DNA from: Candidatus Brocadia sinica JPN1
Lineage (GTDB): Bacteria; Planctomycetota; Brocadiia; Brocadiales; Brocadiaceae
Direction: 5' to 3'
Assembly (NCBI RefSeq): GCF_000949635.1
Contig: NZ_BAFN01000001.1
Coordinates: forward strand, 1,736,001 to 1,800,000
DNA length: 64,000 bases
The notes below the pieces were generated by a model. That model searched no databases. It was not told the origin of the DNA and worked only from the letters and a program-made list of their open reading frames with translations. Position numbers and translations under genes: made by a program. Shown here piece by piece: positions 19,138-27,490 of this stretch; position 1 is the first letter of the stretch; every line of letters starts with the position of its first letter.

Positions 19138-19688
19138 GTATGAATGTACCCATGCGCTTTGCAATGCCCACCACGTAAGAGAATTGGAGGGGGTGTGGCA
19201 GGAGGATAAGCAACGATGGGCGCAAGCCGCAAAATTATTGCTCGAAGAGATGAATCGAGCGGTGAACGAAGCGGGAGGGAGATTAGAAGCCAGTGAGTCT
19301 GAAAAATACCGGCAAAGATACCGGGCAATATTAAAAAATGCGGAAGCTGAATGTCCGGCGCCTGATGAAACGAACCGAAAAGGGAAAAGGGGCAGGATGA
19401 AAAGGACAAAGGCCAGGAATCTGCTGGAGCGACTCATAGAGTATGAGGATGATGTGCTGAGATTTATGGATAACAGAATCGTTCCCTTTACAAACAATTT
19501 AGGTGAAAACGACATCAGGATGACAAAGGTACAGCAGAAAATATCGGGCTGTTTCCGTCCTTTGGAAGGCGCAAAGTTTTTCTGTCGTATTCGCAGTTAT
19601 CTTTCAACCTGTCGAAAACAAGGGGGTGAGTTCGAGCTTGGCTTTGGAGATATTGTTTCGAGGTGAATTGCCTGCATTTGTCGGCTAA
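19138..19688 (+). pseudogene. IS66 transposase, C-terminal part (second frameshift)
   Basis: Continues the transposase in the next frame (CNAHHVRELEGVWQEDKQRW) and carries the third catalytic residue in TNNLGENDIRMTKVQQKISG. An extra G in the run at 19622-19626 then throws the frame off. Ignoring it restores the usual IS66 ending SSSLALEILFRGELPAFVG and stop at 19686-19688, whereas the shifted frame stops early at 19666. Two homopolymer insertions in one gene could be true decay or assembly error. Confidence 0.8.
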
Positions 19689-19778
19689 CCGTGGTTGTGG
19701 TTGAAAATACGCTGAATAATTACGTTTTATTTATTATCATGAGTATAGCATCAATCGACTAACATCTCTCAAGTTAAT

Positions 19779-19806
19779 CCCCTTTAGCAAAGGGGGATTT
19801 AGGGGG
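19779..19806. repeat. G/C palindromic dispersed repeat, intergenic copy A
   Basis: CCCCTTT (19779-19785) pairs perfectly with AAAGGGG (19789-19795), followed by AGGGGG at 19801-19806. The layout, a CCCC/GGGG hairpin followed by a further G-tract, recurs at 20125-20182, 25320-25351, 25799-25834 and 61501-61562. Confidence 0.7.
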
Positions 19807-19865
19807 TTGTGTTTTTTCTGAAAGGTTATTTGGGTCGAGATTAATAAGGTAGACGTCGTACTGTT

Positions 19866-20105
19866 TTATTTCCATTCCCAATTTTCCATTGCATCGTCTA
19901 CGGTTCCATCAGGTAACAATGTATCGTCTTTTTTCTCGTACATTAACCTGAAAGCATTATCCCAACCCTCCCTGGGCCTGGTTTTTATTGGTTTAATGAT
20001 TATTCTTTCTTTTTCTACTTCCAAATCAACCTCGTTTTCGATATTGCATTGCTTGTAACAATTTAGTTTTTTTGAAAAAATCCTGATGAAAGCAATATCA
20101 AACAA
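19866..20105 (-). pseudogene. Decayed MazE/AbrB-type antitoxin
   Basis: A 79-codon frame. Its last 55 residues look like a MazE/SpoVT-AbrB antitoxin: VDLEVEKERIIIKPIK (the end of the swapped-hairpin DNA-binding domain), then the toxin-binding tail REGWDNAFRLMYEKKDD. The N-terminal part should read like IGNSxGIRIPKxLL; here IAFIRIFSKKLNCYKQCN sits in its place, which retains only the IRI-K pattern. The frame opens without a proper first strand or a ribosome site. No toxin gene follows on this strand; the IS66 remnant lies there instead. It could still be a short functional protein, but a broken, orphaned antitoxin is more likely. Confidence 0.6.
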
Positions 20106-20124
20106 GTTTATTACACATTCCTTA

Positions 20125-20182
20125 CCCCTCTCTAGAGGGGAATTATGAAAATCCCCTCTTGGGAGGGGACCAAGGGGTGGGT
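20125..20182. repeat. G/C palindromic dispersed repeat, intergenic copy B
   Basis: Two hairpins in tandem: CCCCTCT/AGAGGGG (20125-20131 with 20134-20140) and CCCCTC/GAGGGG (20153-20158 with 20163-20168), followed by AAGGGGTGGG. Same family as the copies at 19779 and 25320. It lies between the antitoxin remnant and uvrB. Confidence 0.7.
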
Positions 20183-20367
20183 CTGGGGCAAGCCAATTTA
20201 AAGCTTAATCAGTCTTTTCTTCAAATTTACGCAAGACGATTTATTCTCAAAACAGGTATTTTTGTATTGAGAAATATTATTGCGAGCTTCGTATATCATT
20301 TTTCAAACTCCTCATGTTTTGTATCTTTATCTTTTTTAAAGAATTTTCCATACAAATGTCCTTTGAG

Positions 20368-22374
20368 TTACACTTTCGACTCAGATGATACACTCTTGCT
20401 GTTTACGCTATATTTAGAACGGATCTGCTGAATTTTGTCCCTTAGCTCGGCTGCCCGTTCAAACTCCAATGCCTCCGCCGCCTTGAGCATCTCTTCCTCC
20501 AGTTCGTTCACGAACTCCTGGGTGATGTATTCTTCCTCGCTTTCTGCAACGGCTTCATAAACGATCTTGTGTGATGAGACCTCGTCTTCGATGCCCTTCT
20601 TGATCTCTTTTTGTATAGTCTTAGGGGTGATGTTGTGCTCTTTATTGTATGCAATTTGAAGTGCCCGGCGACGGTTGGTTTCATCGATGGCCCGTTTCAT
20701 TGAGTTTGTTATCTCATCTGCATATAAGATCACCTCGGCATTCACATTCCTTGCGGTCCGGCCGATAGTCTGTATTAAAGAGGTTTCGGAACGCAGGAAT
20801 CCCTCCTTGTCTGCATCGAGGATTGCCACCAGTGAGACCTCCGGTAAATCCAGTCCCTCCCTGAGCAGGTTGACACCTACCAGCACGTCAAATTTTCCCA
20901 ACCTCAAATCCCTTAATATCGTTACCCGTTCTATGGCGTTTATCTCAGAATGGAGGTACATACCCTTCAGCCCCTCTTCTTTGATGTACTCACTCAGGTC
21001 TTCTGCAAGCCGTTTCGTTAACGTGGTTACCAGTACCCGTTCCTTTATTTCTGAGCGTTTCTTAATTTGCTTCAGCAAATCTTCCACCTGAGTTTTTGCA
21101 GGTTTTACATAAATTACAGGATCGACAAGACCCGTTGGGCGAATAATTTGTTCAACCACCTTGCCCTTGCATTTCTTCAACTCATAAGGACCGGGTGTTG
21201 CCGAAACGAACATGATTTGATGAATCTTTTCTTCCCACTCGTCAAATCGCAAGGGACGGTTATCCAGTGCAGAAGGTAAACGGAAACCGTATTCAACCAA
21301 CGTTTCCTTGCGCGCCCGGTCGCCATGATACATACCTGCTATCTGGGGAACAGAGACGTGGGATTCATCTACAATGAGGAAAAATTCTTTGGGGAAATAA
21401 TCGAACAGTGTGTACGGTGTTTCCCCGGGTGCGCGGCCGCTGAGATGTCTCGAATAGTTTTCAATACCGTGACAATATCCTACCTCCAGAAGCATCTCCA
21501 TGTCGTAGCGTACCCTTGCCTCCAGGCGCTGGGCTTCGAGAAATTTCTCATTTGACCTTAGTTCCTTAAGGCGGTCATTCAATTCATATTCGATGGATTT
21601 GGCGACACCTTCAATCTTTCCTTCTGGCATGACAAAGTGTTTTGCCGGGTAAATGGATATTTCCTTTACCTCTTGTATAGTATTACCAGTTATGGGATTG
21701 ATTATGGAAATCCTGTCGACCTCGTCTCCAAACAATTCTATGCGGTATGCAGTCTCTTCATAGGCCGGAAATACCTCCACAACATCCCCGCGCACACGCA
21801 ATGTGCCACGCACGAACTGTATATCATTCCGATCGTATTGGATGTCGATGAGTTTCCTCAAGAGTTTGTTCCGTTCTATCGAATCACCCTTGCAGAGGTG
21901 CACATACATTTCCTGATACTCTTCGGGTGAACCCAACCCATAAATGCAGGAAACACTGGCAACGATGATAACATCTTTCCGAGATATGAGATTACTGGTT
22001 GCTCCCAAACGCAGACGGTCAATCTCCTGGTTGATGGTCGCCTCTTTCTCGATGTAGATGTCCCGTTGCGGGATATACGCCTCGGGTTGATAGTAGTCGT
22101 AATAGCTGACGAAATATCCCACGGCATTTCCGGGGAAAAAGCTCTTGAATTCGCTGTAAAGCTGGGCCGCGAGGGTCTTGTTGTGGGTCATAACCAGCGT
22201 TGGTTTTTCCAGGGCTGCAATCACATTAGCCATGGTAAAGGTCTTGCCAGAACCCGTCACGCCCAGTAAGGTTTGATATCTGGTATTTTTTCGGTAACTT
22301 TCCACCAGTTGTTGTATGGCGTGAGGCTGGTCGCCTTGCGGTGTAAAAGGGGATACTAACTGAAAAATAGACAT
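20368..22374 (-). CDS. uvrB: Excinuclease ABC subunit B
   Basis: A 668-residue DNA-damage-recognition helicase of nucleotide excision repair. Visible are the Walker A motif GVTGSGKTF, the beta-hairpin region [20 protein letters not shown] that clamps the damaged strand, helicase motifs including DESHVSVPQ and the C-terminal QTIGRTARN, and the terminal UVR motif (residues about 620-655, [24 protein letters not shown]) that contacts UvrC. Length is normal. It is the last gene of a tight minus-strand group after comEA and the permease (5-base gaps). Confidence 0.97.
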   Translation of the reverse strand: MSIFQLVSPFTPQGDQPHAIQQLVESYRKNTRYQTLLGVTGSGKTFTMANVIAALEKPTLVMTHNKTLAAQLYSEFKSFFPGNAVGYFVSYYDYYQPEAYIPQRDIYIEKEATINQEIDRLRLGATSNLISRKDVIIVASVSCIYGLGSPEEYQEMYVHLCKGDSIERNKLLRKLIDIQYDRNDIQFVRGTLRVRGDVVEVFPAYEETAYRIELFGDEVDRISIINPITGNTIQEVKEISIYPAKHFVMPEGKIEGVAKSIEYELNDRLKELRSNEKFLEAQRLEARVRYDMEMLLEVGYCHGIENYSRHLSGRAPGETPYTLFDYFPKEFFLIVDESHVSVPQIAGMYHGDRARKETLVEYGFRLPSALDNRPLRFDEWEEKIHQIMFVSATPGPYELKKCKGKVVEQIIRPTGLVDPVIYVKPAKTQVEDLLKQIKKRSEIKERVLVTTLTKRLAEDLSEYIKEEGLKGMYLHSEINAIERVTILRDLRLGKFDVLVGVNLLREGLDLPEVSLVAILDADKEGFLRSETSLIQTIGRTARNVNAEVILYADEITNSMKRAIDETNRRRALQIAYNKEHNITPKTIQKEIKKGIEDEVSSHKIVYEAVAESEEEYITQEFVNELEEEMLKAAEALEFERAAELRDKIQQIRSKYSVNSKSVSSESKV

Positions 22375-22379
22375 TATGG

Positions 22380-23633
22380 CTAACCTTTGTAATACTGCGA
22401 AGACTTGTATCTTGTCATGAACTCGTCAACAAAAACTTTTACCGTAGAGGCAATCGGTACGGCCAGCAGTAACCCTAAAAATCCAAACAGCTGGCTACAG
22501 ATCAGGATGGAGAGGATTACCATGACAGGGCTTAGCCCCAACCCCTTCCCCATAATTCTCGGTGTTATCACGGTTGCCTCAAGCAATTGCGCAATACCAA
22601 AGATGAAAAGCACATATAGTATGTGCTTGAGATCGTGAAATTGAAAGAGTGCAAGCGTGGAAGCCAGCGCAATTCCTGTACTTGTACCAACGTAGGGAAT
22701 CAGATTGCCAAAACCACTGATAAAACCGATAAGAAATGATAAAGGAATTCCTACAATTGTTAAACCAATGCTATAGATAAGAGAAAGGATAAGACAGACA
22801 ATAAGCTGGCCTCGAAGAAAATACCGGAGATTGTTATTTACTTTCGATAAAAGATTCATTGCCTGGTCTCTTTTTGAAAAAGGGAAAATGGTCTTTATGT
22901 TTTGGGCAATGGTGTTAAAGTCCTTGAGCAGGTAAATGGATACGACGCTAAAGATGATGAAATTTACGATGATACCCAAGAATCCAAAGGTACTGTAAAA
23001 AATATTTGTGATAATATCGGTAAAAAACCCCATAACCTGTGGTATATACTTTTTTAACTTCCAGGTGATCTTTACGAAAGGTATCCCTCTCAGGCTCGAT
23101 TCTCCATCAGGTGCGGAATCTTGCGGGGAGGAAACCTCCTGTTCTCCGTGTTCACCGATGTCTGCAGATGTTATTTTTTCATGTTCATTGTCATGAACAG
23201 ATCCCTTGTATTCCCGTAACAGTGATTGAATCGATTTGACGAATTCTGTGTCTCCGTATGCTTTGATCCACGACTCAAAGTCAGCTTGATATTTCGGGTA
23301 GTGGTCTTTGATGATACCGCCAACCTGATATATCCCACTGACCGTCTTCGGAATTGCATATGTCAAAAATCCAGCGGTAGTCAGGAAGACGGCAATGATA
23401 ATGAAAGCGATGCCGAATCCGCGATGGATATGTTTACGGGTAAATGGCCAATCTCTTTGTTCAAAGAAATCAACTACGGGATCAAGGATGTAGGCGGTAA
23501 TAAATGCAAGAAGAAGGGAGATAAGCGTTCCTCTCAGAAAATAACAGAACGAGAAAAAAACAATAATTGAAAACCCAATGAGTATTACACGGATACATGG
23601 ATTATCTAATATTTTTTGCCGCTCGTTTCCCAT
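22380..23633 (-). CDS. AI-2E/PerM family membrane transporter
   Basis: A 417-residue membrane protein of the AI-2E transporter (UPF0118, PerM/YdiK) family. Several hydrophobic helices are visible, including two near the N-terminus and the family core ([26 protein letters not shown]; then the C-terminal [29 protein letters not shown]). Roughly residues 140-185 form a soluble, charged insert ([20 protein letters not shown]) of unknown role. Substrate is not known; family members are linked to autoinducer or ion transport. It lies between comEA and uvrB with five-base gaps on both sides. Confidence 0.88.
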   Translation of the reverse strand: MGNERQKILDNPCIRVILIGFSIIVFFSFCYFLRGTLISLLLAFITAYILDPVVDFFEQRDWPFTRKHIHRGFGIAFIIIAVFLTTAGFLTYAIPKTVSGIYQVGGIIKDHYPKYQADFESWIKAYGDTEFVKSIQSLLREYKGSVHDNEHEKITSADIGEHGEQEVSSPQDSAPDGESSLRGIPFVKITWKLKKYIPQVMGFFTDIITNIFYSTFGFLGIIVNFIIFSVVSIYLLKDFNTIAQNIKTIFPFSKRDQAMNLLSKVNNNLRYFLRGQLIVCLILSLIYSIGLTIVGIPLSFLIGFISGFGNLIPYVGTSTGIALASTLALFQFHDLKHILYVLFIFGIAQLLEATVITPRIMGKGLGLSPVMVILSILICSQLFGFLGLLLAVPIASTVKVFVDEFMTRYKSSQYYKG

Positions 23634-23638
23634 AAATT

Positions 23639-24055
23639 CTATTCCCGGTTATCCAGACCGACACTAACCGTGTCAGATCCTATCTTTATGTGATCTCTTA
23701 TAGCTTCTATAATGGATGTTCCTATGCCATTTACATTAGACAACTCATCCAAGGTCTTAAAATTACCGTGTTTTTCGCGGTAGGCAACGATGGCCTTTGC
23801 TTTTACCTCTCCCAATTTTGGCAATAAGACCAATTCATACCAGGGGGCATTGTTGACATCAAGTTTTACTTTTGTATCTTCGGGTTTAAGATTGCCGATA
23901 ATTTCAGTTTCCGGTAGCCACCAATGCCTGTCCATGCCTATTTTAATTATGGTACCGATAAACAACGTTGTTGCCAAAAAGTAAATGACAATAAGTTGTT
24001 TTTTTGTGGGCGAGAAATTATCGGACGGCTTCTGTGATATGGGCATAATAATCAC
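23639..24055 (-). CDS. ComEA-like helix-hairpin-helix protein
   Basis: A 138-residue protein with one N-terminal membrane helix (LIVIYFLATTLFIGTII) and a C-terminal double helix-hairpin-helix: VNNAPWYELVLLPKLGEVKAKAIVAYREKHG, then ELSNVNGIGTSIIEAI. This is the layout of ComEA, the periplasmic DNA receptor of natural transformation. A start at the in-frame ATG 24046 is equally possible. It heads an operon with the permease and uvrB rather than lying beside comEC, which is at 49.8 kb in this window. Short HhH proteins of this kind also occur in cells not known to be competent, so DNA uptake is an inference. Confidence 0.82.
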   Translation of the reverse strand: MIIMPISQKPSDNFSPTKKQLIVIYFLATTLFIGTIIKIGMDRHWWLPETEIIGNLKPEDTKVKLDVNNAPWYELVLLPKLGEVKAKAIVAYREKHGNFKTLDELSNVNGIGTSIIEAIRDHIKIGSDTVSVGLDNRE

Positions 24056-24333
24056 AAGACTTTTCAGGCATCCTTATGAATGGTTACATTCTCAAATTCT
24101 ACTTATTCTAACAGTAATTTCAAAGGATTCAAGACAATGTTGTTGTTTTTATCCCTTTCAAAAATTTTCCCATTGCTTTTGGAAGTTGCATCTATTATCC
24201 TGATTTTTAATTATCATTCTTGCACCATGAGAAGACATCTCCCGCCAGGAAAGCAATAGAAAATTTTATAATTGTGGACGCTGGAGATGTTTATTGTTCA
24301 AACCCTCTTACATTTTTTAAGACAAGCCTAACC

Positions 24334-27024
24334 ATGCTCAACAAAATCTTCTATTCCGTATCTTTGTATTTTTTTTGTGTCTTCGTAGTATCAGCTATAT
24401 GCCCGGATATTTTAGCGGATGAAGCTATGCAGGTCTCGGTGGATGACCAGGATTTTGACACCAGAAACTTCTTTGCTCTCGAAGAAATGGAGTTCAGAAG
24501 GGATAAAGTCAATTTCAATAAGGGGTGGCTGGGTATCTTTATGGAAAATGCAGAAGGAAGGGGTATTCTGGTCAAAGAGATCACACAGGGATCACCCGCC
24601 GCTGAGGCTGGTTTAAAGGTGGGAGATATTATTACGAAGATTAATAATGAGCCGACTATAGGTAAGGGCGATCTTAATCTCATCCGATTCAAGAAGGTCG
24701 TAGAAGCCATTGGTGCAGATGGTGCGCCGGTACTTACCGTTTCCAGAGATAATACCGAAATGATGTTTAAGCCAAGACTTTTCGGAAAACTACTCAAGAA
24801 CGTACATGAACCAATTACTTCTTTGATCTCAAAGGCAAGTTCCGGGCTTATAAAACAAGACGCGAATATCCCTTCCTCATCTTCGCCTTGCGAAGAAGGC
24901 CGGGAAAGTCCATCTTCGAATAAAGAGGGAAAAACGCCTTTCAATTCAAACGATACAGGAACAAGTTTTATCGGATTCGCAATCAAAAACGAAAAATACA
25001 GAGACATACTTGGTGCAACCTTGCAGAGGATTGGTGAAGAGGCGTATGCCCGGGACGGTTTCCAATCCAATGAAGAGACCAATCCGTTTCGTTTGTCCAT
25101 CGTAAATTATTTCATGTTGCACCCATTTGATACTCTCAAAATTGGACAGGTTATCGTCGATACGTTTGGTAACAAAGACCTCTGTACCCGGCTAGAGTGC
25201 GCGGCAGAACTGTTAGATGCCAGGCCGGATAAGCTTAGCATCACACCGGAAGCCAACTCTTCGTTTCCACATTTCGCAGGAGGCAGTGTGAAAGATTTTC
25301 ATTTTACCTCCCCTCTGTTCCCTCCTTCGCAAGGAGGGGATGAAGGGGTGGTCAATAAATCCCCAAATGTTTTATCAGGCATTGAGCAAACACAAAAAAT
25401 AGAGCCTGCCGATTCTTTGCAAGGGCAACTCCAGCGTATCATCGATAGCTTAGTACCCTCTGTTTCTCTTATACAAGAAGCATTTCATGACTTATCCCGG
25501 GAAGAGGTTGAATTCTTGTATCAAAATGCCCATAAAATCTGGCTGCCTGATGTGAAGGTAGGGACACAAGACCTTGCCAGGTTACTGGCACTCTCTCAAA
25601 AAGTGGATCTTGCAAGGTTGTTTGAGGCTGCATCGTTATTGTTGAGTAAGCTTGACCCGATATGTTGTGAACAAGGAATAGACGCTTTAAAAAAGACATA
25701 CCTCAATGCGACCAAAATGAATATCTCACCATTTCACATACCAGCGAACAATATCGATGGGGCAAGGGGAAGGAAAACAGGTGATTTGGCGACAGACAGT
25801 CTCCCTTCTACTGGTGGGAGGGGATTAGGAGGAGGTACTGGAGCATTACAGGATTTTGCCGGTGATATTTTGTTTGTCCAGGACACAGTCATTGGGAAAA
25901 TCGTTATGGGTGGGGCAGCTACATCGTATTATTATGCCGATGCAGCAGTAATTATCGACCTTGGAGGTAATGATTATTACTTTAATAATGCAGGCTCGTC
26001 CAGCAAGGATATCCCGGTCGCTATCTGCATCGATTTATCAGGGGATGATGTGTACAATACATCCGGCCCATTTTCTCAGGGTACCGGAAGGTTTGGAATC
26101 GGTCTCCTGGCAGATTTTAGGGGAAATGACAAATACGTGAGCCAGGATTTTTCTCAGGGGTCTTGCCTGTTTGGAATCGGAGTGTTAATGGATAATGACG
26201 GTAACGATTTTTACAGCGGTCACGTTGCAAATCAGGGAGTAGGTTTCTTTGGGGCAGGAATACTTAGTGATCTCAGTGGCAATGATGTTTATTTTAGCCG
26301 GCAATTCGCTCAGGGGGTGGGATTTACAAAAGGGTTTGGTGCATTAATAGATTCAGGTGGAAATGATTTCTACTTTGCCAGTGGAGAATATCCGGATTTT
26401 CGTGACCCGGAAAAATCATTTCAGTCCATGTCTCAGGGAATGGGGATGGGTATCAGGCCAGAAGAGTCTATTGTTGGGGCTTCAGGGGGAATTGGCATAC
26501 TTATAGATCAAAAAGGCACCGATCAGTATCATGGGGACTATTTTTCACAGGGGAGTGGTTATTATTATTCCTTAGGATTGTTATGTGATCACGAGGGCAA
26601 TGATAAATATTACGCAGGTCGCTATGCCCAGGGCGCTGGTATTCATTCAGCCATTGGTCTGTTGAAGGATGTATCTGGAGACGATACCTACGAATGCACT
26701 TTTGGTGTTTCGCAGGGGTGTGGACACGATACCGGCATCGGGTTTCTGGTGGATGATTGCGGAAATGATGCTTATCGGAGCAAGACCACTTCGCAAGGTG
26801 TTGGTCTGGAAAAGGGTATTGGGGTCCTGGCAGATTTTTACGGGAATGATACCTATGATGCAAACGATCCTAGCCAGGGCGTTTCATCCCCATCAAAAAC
26901 CGAAGAAATTACCGGCATTGGGATAGTAATTGATAATCAAGGAGACCGCGATACCTTTCATGATCCCATTGCAGAAAATCTGTTATTATACCGACCCAGT
27001 GGGGGACTGGTGTTAAATAGATGA
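24334..27024 (+). CDS. Exported PDZ protein with a long D-x-Y/Q-G repeat domain
   Basis: I do not recognise the whole protein. From ATG 24334 (896 residues) it has a signal peptide (FYSVSLYFFCVFVVSAICPDILA), then a PDZ domain (about 64-146; GWLGIFMENAEGRGILVKEI, then GSPAAEAGLKVGDIITKIN). A long middle region follows without known domains. The C-terminal third (about 539-885) is a tandem repeat of about 20-25 residues with the pattern GIGxLxDxxGNDxYxxxxxxQGxG: I count eleven ND/DD-x-Y units and about ten QG units. This probably forms a right-handed beta-helix or similar solenoid. Three G/C palindromes lie in frame (24871, 25320, 25799), giving low-complexity peptides such as PPSQGGDEGVV. A start at 24220 would put the signal peptide 38 residues inside, so I reject it. 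Confidence 0.8.
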   Translation: MLNKIFYSVSLYFFCVFVVSAICPDILADEAMQVSVDDQDFDTRNFFALEEMEFRRDKVNFNKGWLGIFMENAEGRGILVKEITQGSPAAEAGLKVGDIITKINNEPTIGKGDLNLIRFKKVVEAIGADGAPVLTVSRDNTEMMFKPRLFGKLLKNVHEPITSLISKASSGLIKQDANIPSSSSPCEEGRESPSSNKEGKTPFNSNDTGTSFIGFAIKNEKYRDILGATLQRIGEEAYARDGFQSNEETNPFRLSIVNYFMLHPFDTLKIGQVIVDTFGNKDLCTRLECAAELLDARPDKLSITPEANSSFPHFAGGSVKDFHFTSPLFPPSQGGDEGVVNKSPNVLSGIEQTQKIEPADSLQGQLQRIIDSLVPSVSLIQEAFHDLSREEVEFLYQNAHKIWLPDVKVGTQDLARLLALSQKVDLARLFEAASLLLSKLDPICCEQGIDALKKTYLNATKMNISPFHIPANNIDGARGRKTGDLATDSLPSTGGRGLGGGTGALQDFAGDILFVQDTVIGKIVMGGAATSYYYADAAVIIDLGGNDYYFNNAGSSSKDIPVAICIDLSGDDVYNTSGPFSQGTGRFGIGLLADFRGNDKYVSQDFSQGSCLFGIGVLMDNDGNDFYSGHVANQGVGFFGAGILSDLSGNDVYFSRQFAQGVGFTKGFGALIDSGGNDFYFASGEYPDFRDPEKSFQSMSQGMGMGIRPEESIVGASGGIGILIDQKGTDQYHGDYFSQGSGYYYSLGLLCDHEGNDKYYAGRYAQGAGIHSAIGLLKDVSGDDTYECTFGVSQGCGHDTGIGFLVDDCGNDAYRSKTTSQGVGLEKGIGVLADFYGNDTYDANDPSQGVSSPSKTEEITGIGIVIDNQGDRDTFHDPIAENLLLYRPSGGLVLNR
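24871..24899. repeat. Palindromic repeat inside coding sequence, copy C
   Basis: Nested arms CCTTC/GAAGG (24871-24875 with 24894-24898) and CTTCG/CGAAG (24881-24885 with 24891-24895). It is translated as part of the spacer after the PDZ domain (PSSSSPCEEGRE) and does not break the frame. It is less clear than copies D and E. Confidence 0.45.
25320..25351. repeat. G/C palindromic repeat inside coding sequence, copy D
   Basis: CCCTCCTT (25320-25327) and AAGGAGGG (25331-25338) form a perfect 8-bp hairpin with a three-base loop, followed by AAGGGGTGG. The same hairpin-plus-G-tract layout occurs in the intergenic copies at 19779 and 20125. Here it is read in frame as LFPPSQGGDEGVV. Confidence 0.7.
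25799..25834. repeat. G/C palindromic repeat inside coding sequence, copy E
   Basis: CTCCC/GGGAG arms (25801-25805 with 25816-25820) followed by GGGATTAGGAGGAGG. Read in frame as DSLPSTGGRGLGGGTG, a low-complexity peptide directly before the repeat domain. Confidence 0.65.
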
Positions 27025-27034
27025 GACGATACAC

Positions 27035-27070
27035 GATTTCGGATTGCAGAATTCGGATTTCGGGTTTAAA
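27035..27070. repeat. Left inverted repeat of the IVS-like element
   Basis: Starts GATTTCGGATTGC and ends GGGTTTAAA. It begins ten bases after the stop of the PDZ/repeat gene and pairs with 27448-27484. Confidence 0.85.
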
Positions 27071-27090
27071 AACGCAAAAAGGAGAAAAGG

Positions 27091-27447
27091 ATGGACCGCA
27101 ATGATATGAAAAAGAGAACAAAAGAATTTGCCAAAAGTATCATTAAACTCTGCCGAATATTTCCAAATAACATGGAAGGAAGATTGATTGGTAATCAGAT
27201 ATTTCGTTCAGGAACTTCAGCCGCTGCTAATTACAGAGCCGCATGTCGGGCAAGGTCGACATCTGGCGTTATTTCAAAGTTATCCATTGTGGAAGAAGAG
27301 GCAGATGAAACCTTGTTTTGGCTTGAGTTAATAAACGAAATGGAAATTGTTGATAAAGCTTTACTTAATTCATTAATGGAGGAAAATGATGAAATAATAG
27401 CCATTATCGTTTCATCCATCAAAACTGCCAGGAATAATAAAAAGTGA
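27091..27447 (+). CDS. Four-helix bundle protein (S23/IVS-encoded family)
   Basis: A 118-residue all-helical protein of the four-helix bundle family first noticed in 23S rRNA intervening sequences (S23/bIVP; relatives include the Avd accessory protein of diversity-generating retroelements). The family pattern is clear: RLIGNQIFRSGTSAAANYRAACRARS, then ISKLSIVEEEADETLFWLELINEM. It has a good ribosome site (GGAG six bases before ATG 27091). The gene is enclosed by the inverted repeats at 27035-27070 and 27448-27484. Family members form pentamers and bind nucleic acid; the cellular role is not settled. No reverse transcriptase or template repeat of a retroelement is near, so an Avd role is unlikely. 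Confidence 0.92.
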   Translation: MDRNDMKKRTKEFAKSIIKLCRIFPNNMEGRLIGNQIFRSGTSAAANYRAACRARSTSGVISKLSIVEEEADETLFWLELINEMEIVDKALLNSLMEENDEIIAIIVSSIKTARNNKK

Positions 27448-27484
27448 TTTAAACTCCGAAATCCGAATTCCGCAATCCGAAATC
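27448..27484. repeat. Right inverted repeat of the IVS-like element
   Basis: Begins TTTAAACTCCGAAATCC directly after the TGA of the four-helix-bundle gene and ends six bases before the ATG of the radical SAM gene. Reverse complement of the left arm apart from one mismatch and one gap. Confidence 0.85.
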
Positions 27485-27490
27485 AACATA

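Larger units (their letters stand above)
18600..19690 (+). mobile_element. IS66-family transposon remnant
   Basis: A decayed insertion sequence of the IS66 type. The catalytic core of the transposase can be followed from 18712 to a stop at 19686-19688, but it is broken by two single-base insertions (near 19129-19130 and in the G-run 19622-19626) and lacks the normal N-terminal zinc-finger and leucine-zipper part. The accessory orfs of IS66 elements and clear terminal inverted repeats are not visible. The boundaries given are approximate. Confidence 0.75.
27035..27484. mobile_element. Inverted-repeat-bounded four-helix-bundle element (IVS-like)
   Basis: A 450-base unit made of one gene and two long inverted repeats. 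The left arm is 27035-27070 (36 bases) and the right arm 27448-27484 (37 bases). The reverse complement of the right arm matches the left arm except for one mismatch and one single-base gap, so 35 positions pair. The gene fills the space between, its stop codon touching the right arm. RNA from this unit would fold as a long stem closing a gene-sized loop, the architecture of intervening sequences (IVS) found within some bacterial 23S rRNA genes, which encode the same protein family. Here it sits between two protein genes. Mobility is inference. Confidence 0.6.

Noticed and set aside
27035-27484. Diversity-generating retroelement accessory (Avd) for the four-helix-bundle gene
   Set aside because: No reverse transcriptase, template repeat or variable repeat occurs nearby; the inverted-repeat architecture fits an IVS-like unit better.
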